A program made the position numbers and the translations under genes. This document shows positions 55,621 to 63,043 of a DNA stretch of 64,000 bases, in pieces. This stretch comes from Streptomyces sp. CHD11 (GTDB lineage Bacteria; Actinomycetota; Actinomycetes; Streptomycetales; Streptomycetaceae). The stretch covers positions 1 through 64,000 of the forward strand of contig NZ_JABTTS010000021.1 of the NCBI RefSeq assembly GCF_018638295.1. Reading direction: 5' to 3'. The notes beneath the pieces are model-generated. The model had not been told where the DNA came from. It saw nothing but the letters and a program-made list of their open reading frames with translations, and made no database searches. Within the stretch, counting starts at the first letter, position 1, and each line of letters starts with the position of its first letter.

Positions 55621-56816
55621 GCGGGGTGGGTCCTGCCGTGAAGCACCTCGACGAAGCCCGCGCGCTGCTGGCCGAGTTCCCCGTCGTCGACGGGCACAAC
55701 GACCTGCCGTGGGCGCTGCGCGAACAGGTCCGCTACGACCTCGGCGCCCGCGACATCGGCGCCGACCAGTCCGCCCACCTGCACACCGACATCCCCCGGC
55801 TGCGGGCGGGCGGGGTCGGCGCGCAGTTCTGGTCGGTCTACGTCCGCGCGGACCAGTCCGACCCGGTGCCGGCCACGCTGGAACAGATCGACTGCGTACG
55901 GCAGTTGCTGACCCGGTACCCCGAAGACCTGGCGCCCGCGCTGACCGCCGCCGACATGGAGGCCGCGCGCCGGCAGGGCCGTATCGCCTCCCTCATGGGG
56001 GCGGAGGGCGGCCACTCCATCGCCGACTCCCTCGGCACCCTGCGGGGGTTGTACGACCTCGGCGTCCGCTACCTGACCCTCACCCACAACTTCAACGTGG
56101 CGTGGGCGGATTCGGCGACGGACGAGCCGGGGGTGGGCGGCCTCTCCGCCTTCGGCCGGGAGGTGGTGCGGGAGATGAACCGGCTCGGCATGCTGGTCGA
56201 CCTCTCCCATGTCGCCGCGACGACCATGCGGGACGCCCTCGACGCCACGTCCGCGCCGGTGATCTTCTCCCACTCCTCCGCCCGCGCGGTCTGCGACCAC
56301 CCGCGCAACATCCCGGACGACGTCCTGGAGCGGCTGCCGGCCAACGGTGGCGTCGCGATGGTGACGTTCGTGCCCAAGTTCGTGCTCCAGGCCGCCGTCG
56401 ACTGGACGGCGGCGGCCGACGAGAACATGCGCGCCCACGGATTCCACCATCTCGACACCACGGCCGAGGGGATGAAGGTCCACCGCGCCTTCGAGGAGAC
56501 CCACCCGCGCCCGGTCGCGACGGTGTCCACGGTCGCCGACCACCTGGACCACATGCGCGAGGTGGCCGGCGTCGACCACCTCGGCATCGGCGGCGACTAC
56601 GACGGCACGGCCTTCACCCCCGACGGCCTCGGCGACGTCTCCGCCTACCCGAACCTGATCGCCGAACTGCTCGGCCGCGGCTGGTCCAGGTCCGACCTGG
56701 CCAAGCTCACCTGGCAGAACGCGGTCCGCGTCCTGGCCGCCGCGGAGGACGTCTCCCGCGGCCTCCGCACCACCCGCGCGCCGTCCAACGCCACCCTGAA
56801 CGCCCTGAGCGGCTGA
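55617..56816 (+). CDS. Membrane dipeptidase family (M19)
   Basis: 399 residues from GTG 55617, overlapping purE by GTGA. Renal-dipeptidase (M19) zinc ligands: VVDGHNDLPWAL (HxD), LMGAEGGHSIAD (Glu), VDLSHVAATTM (His), FSHSSARAVCDHPRNI (His), and GIGGDYDGTAF (Asp). It hydrolyses dipeptides or dehydropeptides. There is no signal peptide, so it is probably cytoplasmic. Linkage to purK/purE is conserved in Streptomyces as far as I recall, with no known metabolic reason. Confidence 0.94.
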   Translation: MSGVGPAVKHLDEARALLAEFPVVDGHNDLPWALREQVRYDLGARDIGADQSAHLHTDIPRLRAGGVGAQFWSVYVRADQSDPVPATLEQIDCVRQLLTRYPEDLAPALTAADMEAARRQGRIASLMGAEGGHSIADSLGTLRGLYDLGVRYLTLTHNFNVAWADSATDEPGVGGLSAFGREVVREMNRLGMLVDLSHVAATTMRDALDATSAPVIFSHSSARAVCDHPRNIPDDVLERLPANGGVAMVTFVPKFVLQAAVDWTAAADENMRAHGFHHLDTTAEGMKVHRAFEETHPRPVATVSTVADHLDHMREVAGVDHLGIGGDYDGTAFTPDGLGDVSAYPNLIAELLGRGWSRSDLAKLTWQNAVRVLAAAEDVSRGLRTTRAPSNATLNALSG

Positions 56817-56940
56817 CAATCCAGCGGCTCGGGCGTTCGCCGCCCGGTCGGGAAGGCCGGAATCCTTCGTGCCGGCCGGCCTGCTCCTCGTGCTCCGGCC
56901 CGAGGCGCAAGCCGGCCCCGCCGATCGCCGAACACCGCCC

Positions 56941-57327
56941 CTACGGCTGTTCGATCCGGCACAGGCAGAAGGGATGCCCCGCGGGATCGGCGTAGACGCG
57001 GAAGTCCTTGCTCTCGTAGTCCTCGCGGTCCAGCACCCGCGCCCCCAGCGCCAGCACCTTCGCCTCGGCCGCGTCGACCTCCTCCCAGGTGCCCCCGGCG
57101 TCGAAGTCGAGATGGAACTGCTGGGAGCCGTGGTGCGGCCAGTCGGGCGGGGCGTACCCCCGCGCGCGCTGGAAGGCCAGCCGTGGCCCGGCGGGGATCT
57201 GGAGCACCACCCAGTCGGCGTCCTCCTCGACGGGAGTGCCGCCGCCGACGGCCGCGTAGAAGACGGCCAGCTCCCGCGGATCCGGGCAGTCGAGGACGAC
57301 AGTGCGCAGGCGGGCCACGGCGGCCAT
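56941..57327 (-). CDS. VOC (glyoxalase-like) protein 1
   Basis: 128 residues with two beta-alpha-beta-beta-beta modules: VVLDCPDPRELAVFYAAVGG at the start and DFRVYADPAGHPFCLC at the end. The metal-site pattern of glyoxalases is only partly kept (HLDF). It is a paralogue of the next gene upstream (57343-57702); both share LDCPDPR..A.FYAA, SQQFHLD and RVYADPAGHPFCLC. This group often acts in antibiotic binding or small-molecule resistance, but no substrate can be read from sequence. Confidence 0.92.
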   Translation of the reverse strand: MAAVARLRTVVLDCPDPRELAVFYAAVGGGTPVEEDADWVVLQIPAGPRLAFQRARGYAPPDWPHHGSQQFHLDFDAGGTWEEVDAAEAKVLALGARVLDREDYESKDFRVYADPAGHPFCLCRIEQP

Positions 57328-57342
57328 GCGTTCCTCCAGGTG

Positions 57343-57702
57343 TCAGCAGGCGCAGAGGCAGAACGGGTGCCCCGCCGGGTCCGCGTAAACCCGGAAGGTC
57401 CGTGAGCGGTCCTCCGTCTCCAGGGGCTTCGCGCCGAGCGCCAGTACCTTCTCCTCGGCCGCGTCCAGGTCCTCGACGGTCAGGTCCAGGTGGAACTGCT
57501 GCGAGCGGTCCGCGGCCGGCCACCGCGGCGGCACGTGCCCCGGGGCGGCCTGGAAGGCGAGGACCGGACCGCCCGGCACCGAGAGGTCCACCCAGTCGCC
57601 CTCCCCCTCCACCGTGCCGCCCACGATCGCGGCGTAGAACCCCGCGAGCGCACGCGGATCGGGGCAGTCCAGGACGACGGCGCCCACCTTGGCAACGGAC
57701 AT
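57343..57702 (-). CDS. VOC (glyoxalase-like) protein 2
   Basis: 119 residues, tandem paralogue of the preceding entry and first gene of the pair (15-bp gap). Same modules: GAVVLDCPDPRALAGFYAAI, RSQQFHLDLTVEDLDAAEEK, FRVYADPAGHPFCLCAC. It ends in CAC, slightly different from its partner. It is divergent from the CGNR regulator across a 146-bp region containing several GTAAC/GTTAC repeats, so the pair is probably that regulator's target. Confidence 0.92.
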   Translation of the reverse strand: MSVAKVGAVVLDCPDPRALAGFYAAIVGGTVEGEGDWVDLSVPGGPVLAFQAAPGHVPPRWPAADRSQQFHLDLTVEDLDAAEEKVLALGAKPLETEDRSRTFRVYADPAGHPFCLCAC

Positions 57703-57731
57703 GACTTCCTCCTCGGGTCGAAGTCTCGGGA

Positions 57732-57791
57732 GTTACCCCTATGTGCGGGTAACCAGTAACAGTTACTGCATGCTGCACCATAGGGAGTAAC
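57732..57791. promoter_or_regulatory. GTAAC/GTTAC repeat cluster, candidate operator
   Basis: CAGTAACAGTTACTG (57754-57768) is a perfect palindrome about one central base. GTTACCC (57732-57738) and GGGTAAC (57747-57753) form a second one, and a fifth gtaac is at 57787-57791. Five copies in 60 bp lie between the divergent VOC pair and the CGNR gene. Confidence 0.6.
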
Positions 57792-57836
57792 GCCGCAAGC
57801 GGACAAGCGGCCGGCGGACCAGAGGGAACCGGGAGG

Positions 57837-57842
57837 TACGGT
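57837..57842 (+). promoter_or_regulatory. Candidate -10 (TACGGT) of a leaderless CGNR transcript
   Basis: TACGGT ends 6 nt before ATG 57849; the preceding gggagg is too far for a normal Shine-Dalgarno. Confidence 0.4.
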
Positions 57843-57848
57843 CCAGGC

Positions 57849-58355
57849 ATGAGTGAGCGAGCTGCCCCGCCGGGCGGGCCGGCCCTGGTCCAGGACCTGG
57901 TCAACACGCTGGATGTCGAGACGGGCGCCGACGCGCTGGACACCGCGGCCGGCCGTGAGCCCTTCGGGATCACCGAGGGTGAGGCCGACTCCGCCCGCGA
58001 ACTGCGCGAGTCCCTCCGTGCGACCCTCCTCGCCCACGCCGGCCACCCCCCGCACCGTGAGGTCACCCCGCTCGGCGAACTGCTCGCGCGGGCACCCCTG
58101 GTGGTCACCGTCGAGACCGCCGACGGCTCGGCCGCCCTCGCGCCCGTCGACGGTGGGCCGCTGCTCTCCCGCGTCGCCGCCGCCGTCGCCGAAGCGGTCA
58201 CCGCGGGTACCTGGAACCGGCTGAAGGCCTGTGAGGCCACCACCTGCCACTGGGCGTACTACGACCGCAGCCCCGCGGGGCGCGGCCGCTGGTGCTCCAT
58301 GCAGGTGTGCGGGGCCCGCGCCAAGATGCGCCGGTACCGGGCGAAGGGGCCGTAG
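57849..58355 (+). CDS. CGNR zinc-finger transcriptional regulator
   Basis: 168 residues. N-terminal ABATE-like domain (about 10-120, ALVQDLVNTLDVETGADALD), then the C-terminal CGNR zinc finger: LKACEATTCHWAYYDRSPAGRGRWCSMQVCGARAKMRRYR in pieces, with four cysteines (CEATTC ... CSMQVC) and the motif reading CGAR instead of CGNR. These proteins are thought to be stress-linked DNA-binding regulators. It is divergent from two VOC genes with a repeat-rich shared promoter. Targets are inferred, not shown. Confidence 0.92.
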   Translation: MSERAAPPGGPALVQDLVNTLDVETGADALDTAAGREPFGITEGEADSARELRESLRATLLAHAGHPPHREVTPLGELLARAPLVVTVETADGSAALAPVDGGPLLSRVAAAVAEAVTAGTWNRLKACEATTCHWAYYDRSPAGRGRWCSMQVCGARAKMRRYRAKGP

Positions 58356-58394
58356 CCGCGCCGCGCCGCCGCCTGGTGGGGCAGAATGCAGAAG

Positions 58395-58435
58395 GACGCC
58401 GGTTCGGCCGACTGAGCCTCGGCCGAACCGGCGTC
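58395..58435. terminator. Bidirectional hairpin between the CGNR gene and UDP-glucose dehydrogenase
   Basis: A perfect 17-bp stem (58395-58411 with 58419-58435) and 7-nt loop between convergent genes ending at 58355 and 58456. Confidence 0.85.
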
Positions 58436-58455
58436 CCCTGTCACCTCGCGACCAG

Positions 58456-59799
58456 CTAGGCGGTGGGACGTCCCATCGCGCGGAACTGCCATCCGGCCTT
58501 GCGCCACACCTCCGCGTCGAGCGCGTTGCGCCCGTCCAGGATCAGCCGCTCGCCCGCGACCTCGCCCAGCTCCGCCGGGTCCAGCTCACGGAACTCCCGC
58601 CACTCCGTCAGATGCAGGACGACATCGGCGCCCCGCACCGCTTCCAGCGCCGAGTCGGCGTACCCCAGGGTCGGGAAGATGCCGCGGGCGTTCTCCATGC
58701 CCTTCGGGTCGTACACCGTGACCTGGCCGCCCTGCAGATGGATCTGCCCCGCCACGTTCAGCGCCGGCGAGTCCCGCACGTCGTCCGAGTCCGGCTTGAA
58801 GGTGGCACCGAGCACCGCCACCCGCTTGCCCAGGAAGGAACCGCCGCCCAGGACCTGCCGGGTCAGCTCCACCATCCGGCCGCGCTGGCGCATGTTGATG
58901 GAGTCGATCTCCCGCAGGAACGTCAGGGCCTGGTCCGCGCCCAGCTCGCCGGCGCGCGCCATGAACGCCCGGATGTCCTTGGGCAGACAGCCGCCACCGA
59001 ACCCGATCCCGGCCCGCAGGAACTTCTTCCCGATCCGGTCGTCGTAGCCGATGGCCTCCGCCAGCCGGGCCACGTCGCCGCCCGTGGCCTCGCACAGTTC
59101 CGCCATCGCGTTGATGAAGGAGATCTTGGTGGCCAGGAAGGAGTTCGCGGACGTCTTCACCAGCTCCGCCGTCGGGAAGTCCGTCACCACGAACGGCGTG
59201 CCCTCCCCGACCGGGGTGGCGTACACCTCGCGCAGCAGCTTCTCCGCCCGCTCGCCGCGCACACCGACCACGATCCGGTCCGGGTGCAGGGTGTCCTGGA
59301 CGGCGAAGCCCTCACGCAGGAACTCCGGGTTCCACGCCAGCTCCGCGTCCTCGCCGGCCGGGGCGTGCTCCGCCAGATAGGCGGCCAGCCGGTCGGCCGA
59401 ACCGACCGGAACCGTCGACTTGCCGACGACCAGGGCGGGGCCCTTGAGGTGCGGCGCGAGCGAGGCGATCGCCGCGTCGACGTACGACATGTCGCAGGCG
59501 TACTCGCCGTGCCGCTGCGGGGTGTTCACACAGACGAAGTGCACATCGCCGAACTCGCCCACCTCGGCCCAGTCCATGGTGAACCGCAGCCGGCCGCTCG
59601 AGCCCTCGATCCCGGCGACATGCCGGCGCAGCAGCTCGTCGAGCCCCGGCTCGTACATCGGGACCTCACCGCGCCGGAGCTTGTCGATCTTCTCCGGTAC
59701 GACATCCAGGCCGAGCACCTCGAACCCCAGCTCCGCCATGGCCGCCGCGTGGGTCGCGCCGAGATAACCGGTGCCGATCACGGTGATCTTCAGGGCCAT
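58456..59799 (-). CDS. UDP-glucose 6-dehydrogenase family
   Basis: 447 residues from ATG 59799 (MALKITVIGTGYLGATHAA). It oxidises UDP-glucose to UDP-glucuronate with two NAD+. NAD motif GTGYLGATHAAAMAE, FVCVNTPQ, STVPVGSADRL, NPEFLREG, catalytic-Cys loop FGGGCLPKDIRAF, and the C-terminal LGATFKPDSDDVRDSPAL. Family members also include UDP-ManNAc and GDP-Man dehydrogenases; this set fits UDP-glucose best. No capsule genes are adjacent. It is divergent from the acyl-CoA dehydrogenase. Confidence 0.94.
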   Translation of the reverse strand: MALKITVIGTGYLGATHAAAMAELGFEVLGLDVVPEKIDKLRRGEVPMYEPGLDELLRRHVAGIEGSSGRLRFTMDWAEVGEFGDVHFVCVNTPQRHGEYACDMSYVDAAIASLAPHLKGPALVVGKSTVPVGSADRLAAYLAEHAPAGEDAELAWNPEFLREGFAVQDTLHPDRIVVGVRGERAEKLLREVYATPVGEGTPFVVTDFPTAELVKTSANSFLATKISFINAMAELCEATGGDVARLAEAIGYDDRIGKKFLRAGIGFGGGCLPKDIRAFMARAGELGADQALTFLREIDSINMRQRGRMVELTRQVLGGGSFLGKRVAVLGATFKPDSDDVRDSPALNVAGQIHLQGGQVTVYDPKGMENARGIFPTLGYADSALEAVRGADVVLHLTEWREFRELDPAELGEVAGERLILDGRNALDAEVWRKAGWQFRAMGRPTA

Positions 59800-59930
59800 G
59801 GGTGCTCCAGGGGGTATACGGCAGGCAGTGCGCGCCCGAGCATATCCGGGGGGCCGAAACGGGTACCGCCCGGCTGTCGTCAAGCTCACCTATCCACGAC
59901 CGCGGATGAAGGCCTAAAATCGGAGTTACT

Positions 59931-59942
59931 TAACGGTAGTTA
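59931..59942. promoter_or_regulatory. TAAC-N4-GTTA palindrome upstream of acyl-CoA dehydrogenase
   Basis: TAACGGTAGTTA is an interrupted palindrome 40 bp before the TTG start, just after ctaaaat (a possible -10). It could be the operator of a fatty-acid-responsive regulator. Confidence 0.3.
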
Positions 59943-59981
59943 GCGTGATCGACATCGCAGTGTTCTGGAGCGTGAGAGACC

Positions 59982-61139
59982 TTGGCCGGATCGGCTGACT
60001 TCGACCTGTACCGCCCGTCCGAGGAGCACGACATGCTCCGGGACGCCGTCCGCGCACTGGCCGAGGCGAAGATCGCGCCGTACGCCGCAGCGGTGGACGA
60101 GGATGCCCGTTTCCCCCGCGAGGCGCTCGACGCGCTCGTCGCGAACGACCTGCACGCCGTCCACGTGCCCGAGGAGTTCGGCGGCGCCGGCGCCGACGCG
60201 CTCGCGACGGTCATCGTGATCGAGGAGGTGGCCCGCGTCTGCGCGTCCTCCTCCCTCATCCCCGCCGTGAACAAGCTGGGCTCGCTGCCGGTCATCCTCT
60301 CCGGCTCCGACGCGCTGAAGAAGAAGTACATGACCCCGCTCGCCAAGGGCGACGGGATGTTCTCGTACTGCCTCTCCGAGCCGGACGCGGGCTCCGACGC
60401 CGCGGGCATGAAGACCAAGGCGGTCCGCGACGGCGACACCTACGTTCTCAACGGCGTGAAGCGCTGGATCACCAACGCCGGCGAGTCCGAGTACTACACG
60501 GTGATGGCCGTCACCGACCCCGCCAAGCGCTCCAGGGGCATCTCGGCCTTCGTCGTCGAGAAGTCCGACGAGGGCGTCTCCTTCGGCGCCCCGGAGAAGA
60601 AGCTCGGCATCAAGGGCTCCCCGACCCGCGAGGTCTATCTGGACAACGTCCGCATCCCCGCCGACCGCATGATCGGCGAGGAGGGCACCGGCTTCGCCAC
60701 CGCGATGAAGACGCTGGACCACACCCGCATCACCATCGCCGCCCAGGCCCTCGGCATCGCCCAGGGCGCCCTCGACTACGCCAAGGGCTACGTCAAGGAG
60801 CGCAAGCAGTTCGGCAAGCCGATCGCCGACTTCCAGGGCATACAGTTCATGCTGGCCGACATGGCCATGAAGATCGAGGCCGCCCGCCAGCTGACCTACG
60901 CCGCCGCGGCCAAGTCCGAGCGCGGCGACGCCGACCTCACCTTCCAGGGCGCCGCCGCCAAGTGCTTCGCCTCCGACGTCGCCATGGAGGTCACCACGGA
61001 CGCCGTCCAGCTCCTCGGCGGCTACGGCTACACCCGCGACTACCCGGTCGAGCGGATGATGCGCGACGCGAAGATCACGCAGATCTATGAAGGCACGAAC
61101 CAGGTCCAGCGGATCGTGATGGCCCGCAACCTGCCGTAG
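59982..61139 (+). CDS. Acyl-CoA dehydrogenase
   Basis: 385 residues from TTG 59982. FAD-dependent alpha,beta-dehydrogenation of acyl-CoA in beta-oxidation. Signatures: FSYCLSEPDAGSDAAGMKTKA, RWITNAGESEYY, FQGIQFMLADMAMKIEAARQL, LLGGYGYTRDYPVERMMRDAKI, and the catalytic Glu in YEGTNQVQRIVMARNL. Short-chain type judging by size and similarity to butyryl/isobutyryl-CoA dehydrogenases; exact chain length cannot be read. A ggagcgtgagaga purine stretch precedes the start. A palindrome upstream may be an operator. Confidence 0.95.
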   Translation: MAGSADFDLYRPSEEHDMLRDAVRALAEAKIAPYAAAVDEDARFPREALDALVANDLHAVHVPEEFGGAGADALATVIVIEEVARVCASSSLIPAVNKLGSLPVILSGSDALKKKYMTPLAKGDGMFSYCLSEPDAGSDAAGMKTKAVRDGDTYVLNGVKRWITNAGESEYYTVMAVTDPAKRSRGISAFVVEKSDEGVSFGAPEKKLGIKGSPTREVYLDNVRIPADRMIGEEGTGFATAMKTLDHTRITIAAQALGIAQGALDYAKGYVKERKQFGKPIADFQGIQFMLADMAMKIEAARQLTYAAAAKSERGDADLTFQGAAAKCFASDVAMEVTTDAVQLLGGYGYTRDYPVERMMRDAKITQIYEGTNQVQRIVMARNLP

Positions 61140-61195
61140 CGGCATCCTGCCGGCCTGCGCACACGACGCGGTCCCCGGCACGGTGCCCGGGTCCT

Positions 61196-61242
61196 GACGG
61201 TCCTCGCGACACCCGCGATCTGTGGGAGTCGCGAGGACCGTC
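61196..61242. terminator. Hairpin terminator of the acyl-CoA dehydrogenase gene
   Basis: A perfect 15-bp stem (61196-61210 with 61228-61242) and 17-nt loop between convergent genes. Confidence 0.75.
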
Positions 61243-61298
61243 GTCGTCGGAGGCCAGAATGGGGCGGCCTACGGGTTCGGCCGAGGGGCGGACACCGG

Positions 61299-61673
61299 TC
61301 AGGTTCCCTGCCCCGCGGGGACGAAGTTGGCGTACTCCTCGATGCGGGTGATCAGGCCGGCAGCGTCGAAGCGGAAGTACACCGCGGCGTGGACCTCGCC
61401 CCTCATGCCGTTCTTCGTGGCCACGTGCACCACGTGCTGCTGGAGGACCTCGCCCGGCTGAGCGAATTGCCGGGTGATGTCGTAGCTCATCGACTCGATG
61501 GTGTGTATCTGCCCCTCCATCCCCTCGACGTTCTCCTCGATGCTCTGCTCACCCTTCCCGTCGTTGTGCCAGACGGTCGCGGTGTCCGCGCACATCGAGC
61601 GCGCGGTGTCCCAGTCGGCCGTCTCCAGCGCGCGGAGGTACGCGGCGGCCTTGTTCTTCAGGTCCTGGCTCAT
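61299..61673 (-). CDS. NTF2-like (SnoaL-type) small protein
   Basis: 124 residues with a cystatin-like alpha+beta layout: helix AAAYLRALETADWDTARSMCADTATVWHNDG, then strands ending VHAAVYFRFDAAGLITRIEEYANF. The WHNDG and the R.EEY segment are typical of SnoaL/DUF4440-like NTF2 domains, which serve as isomerases or small-molecule-binding proteins. Substrate unknown. It is followed closely upstream by the DUF1684 gene (61719), 45 bp apart, so both may be one transcript. Confidence 0.88.
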   Translation of the reverse strand: MSQDLKNKAAAYLRALETADWDTARSMCADTATVWHNDGKGEQSIEENVEGMEGQIHTIESMSYDITRQFAQPGEVLQQHVVHVATKNGMRGEVHAAVYFRFDAAGLITRIEEYANFVPAGQGT

Positions 61674-61718
61674 GGTGCTGTTTCCTCTCGTCGGGGCGGA
61701 AGTCGGTGAAGGCGCGGG

Positions 61719-62573
61719 TCAGCGCGGGGTTTCCGGAGCGTGGATCAGCGAGCGTTCTCCTGCTTCGACGCGCATCCGCAGGTGGTTGCCGGGGGGCGAG
61801 AGGGGGCAGACGAAGACGTCCGGGTTGAGGTGGTGATGGGAGAGCGTGGCCTGGTTGAAGTCGACTCGTAGCGTGCTGCCGGGGTCCAGGAGGGGGAGGA
61901 CGAGCCAGCGGCCGATCCGGGGGGTGTCGCTGCCGTTGGTCTCGTCGGTGAAGACCACCAGACGCTGGCCGGGGAAGTCCTGGAGGACGGCCAGCACGTA
62001 GGTGGTCCCGTCGATGGTGACGACCAGGTCGACCGGGGCCAGGATGGCCTCGGTGCTGCGCGGGGTGGTGAGTCGTCCCACCTCGATGCGGCGGCCCTCC
62101 GGGGCGGCTCGGTACCGGCCCTCCAGGACCCACGAGGGGTCGTAGGGGAAGGTGTCGATGCCGCTGAGACCGGAGCGTTCGACGGCTCCGTTGTCCATGA
62201 CGACCAGTCCGTAGGAGCCGTCGGCGCCACCCGCGAAGCCGACGCGGTCGCCGGGAAACGCGAGTGCGCAGCCGGGCGGCACCACCGCCGTCCCGTCGAC
62301 CGCGGTCCCGTCGACGGTGACGCCGTCGGCGGCCCGCGCCGTCACGGTGAGTTCACCGGCCTCGTCGGTGCTCCACGTGCCGGGCACACCGGGGAGCACA
62401 TGGGTGCCGCGGCCTGTGATCTTTCCGTTGGCGACGACCTTGGCCTTGCCGTTCGGACCCGCGACCTCTTCCCACCGGCCCTTGCGCCACGCCTCGTACT
62501 CGGCCGGTGCGCCGCTTGTGGTGCCGTCGCCCGTCGTGGTCCGCCGGCCGGACGGTGACTGGTGTGCGGTCAT
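61719..62573 (-). CDS. DUF1684 protein
   Basis: 284 residues. ATG 62573 is set by gaaaggatc upstream. The DUF1684 core is visible as VLEGRYRAAPEGRRIEVG, VDLVVTIDGTTYVLAVLQDF, VFTDETNGSDT, VDFNQATLSHHHLNPDVFVCPLSPPGNHL and VEAGE; only the family name is known to me, not its activity. Family members often have FNRAYNPPCAFNPYTTCPLPP here; this one has a diverged HHHLNPDVF segment, so it may be a divergent subfamily. No signal peptide. It may be co-transcribed with the NTF2-like gene. Confidence 0.85.
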   Translation of the reverse strand: MTAHQSPSGRRTTTGDGTTSGAPAEYEAWRKGRWEEVAGPNGKAKVVANGKITGRGTHVLPGVPGTWSTDEAGELTVTARAADGVTVDGTAVDGTAVVPPGCALAFPGDRVGFAGGADGSYGLVVMDNGAVERSGLSGIDTFPYDPSWVLEGRYRAAPEGRRIEVGRLTTPRSTEAILAPVDLVVTIDGTTYVLAVLQDFPGQRLVVFTDETNGSDTPRIGRWLVLPLLDPGSTLRVDFNQATLSHHHLNPDVFVCPLSPPGNHLRMRVEAGERSLIHAPETPR

Positions 62574-62909
62574 GAGTGATCCTTTCCTCTCCGCCGCCGA
62601 ACGCCTCACAGCGGGTCTGCGCCCGAGGCGGCCGTGCCGCACGTGGGGGTGTGCGGCTATGTGCGGCTATGAGGTCCATCCAAAAGCAGCAATGCCCAGA
62701 AGGCATCATTACTTGCGTACAAAGCAAGGAGGGTGAGGGGTGGGCTGCCCCCGGCGCAAGCCGTGCAGAACCCGGCCCGTCCCCGGTCCCGCGTGTCCGG
62801 GGAACCTCGCGGCGCGATCGGACACGGCGGGCTTCCCGGTGTGCGCGGTGTGGCGCGGTGTGGCATGGCGTGGTGCGGTGCGGTACGAGATGCGGTGCGA
62901 GATGGGCCG
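62574..62909. other. Intergenic region with simple GT-rich repeats
   Basis: No gene is supported. It contains a direct repeat gtgcggctat around 62650-62672, an AT-richer stretch at 62672-62735 (aaaagcagcaatgcccagaa), and a low-complexity run of ggtgtggc/ggtgcggt/gatgcggt units at about 62845-62905. Confidence 0.5.
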
Positions 62910-62949
62910 AGGGCTCCGGCCGCAGCGTTGCCGCTGTGGCCGGAGCCCT
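62910..62949. terminator. Hairpin terminator of the MMPL gene
   Basis: A 12-bp stem (62910-62921 with 62938-62949) encloses an inner stem CAGCG/CGCTG (62923-62927 with 62932-62936). It lies about 95 bp after the MMPL stop. Confidence 0.7.
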
Positions 62950-63043
62950 GACTCCGCGCACCGGTCCGTCCCCACGGTGGCCGGCGCGGGCCGGGTGTCG
63001 GCCGCCTCGCTACCGGACGGCTCACCCGGGGCCGGGGTGGTGC

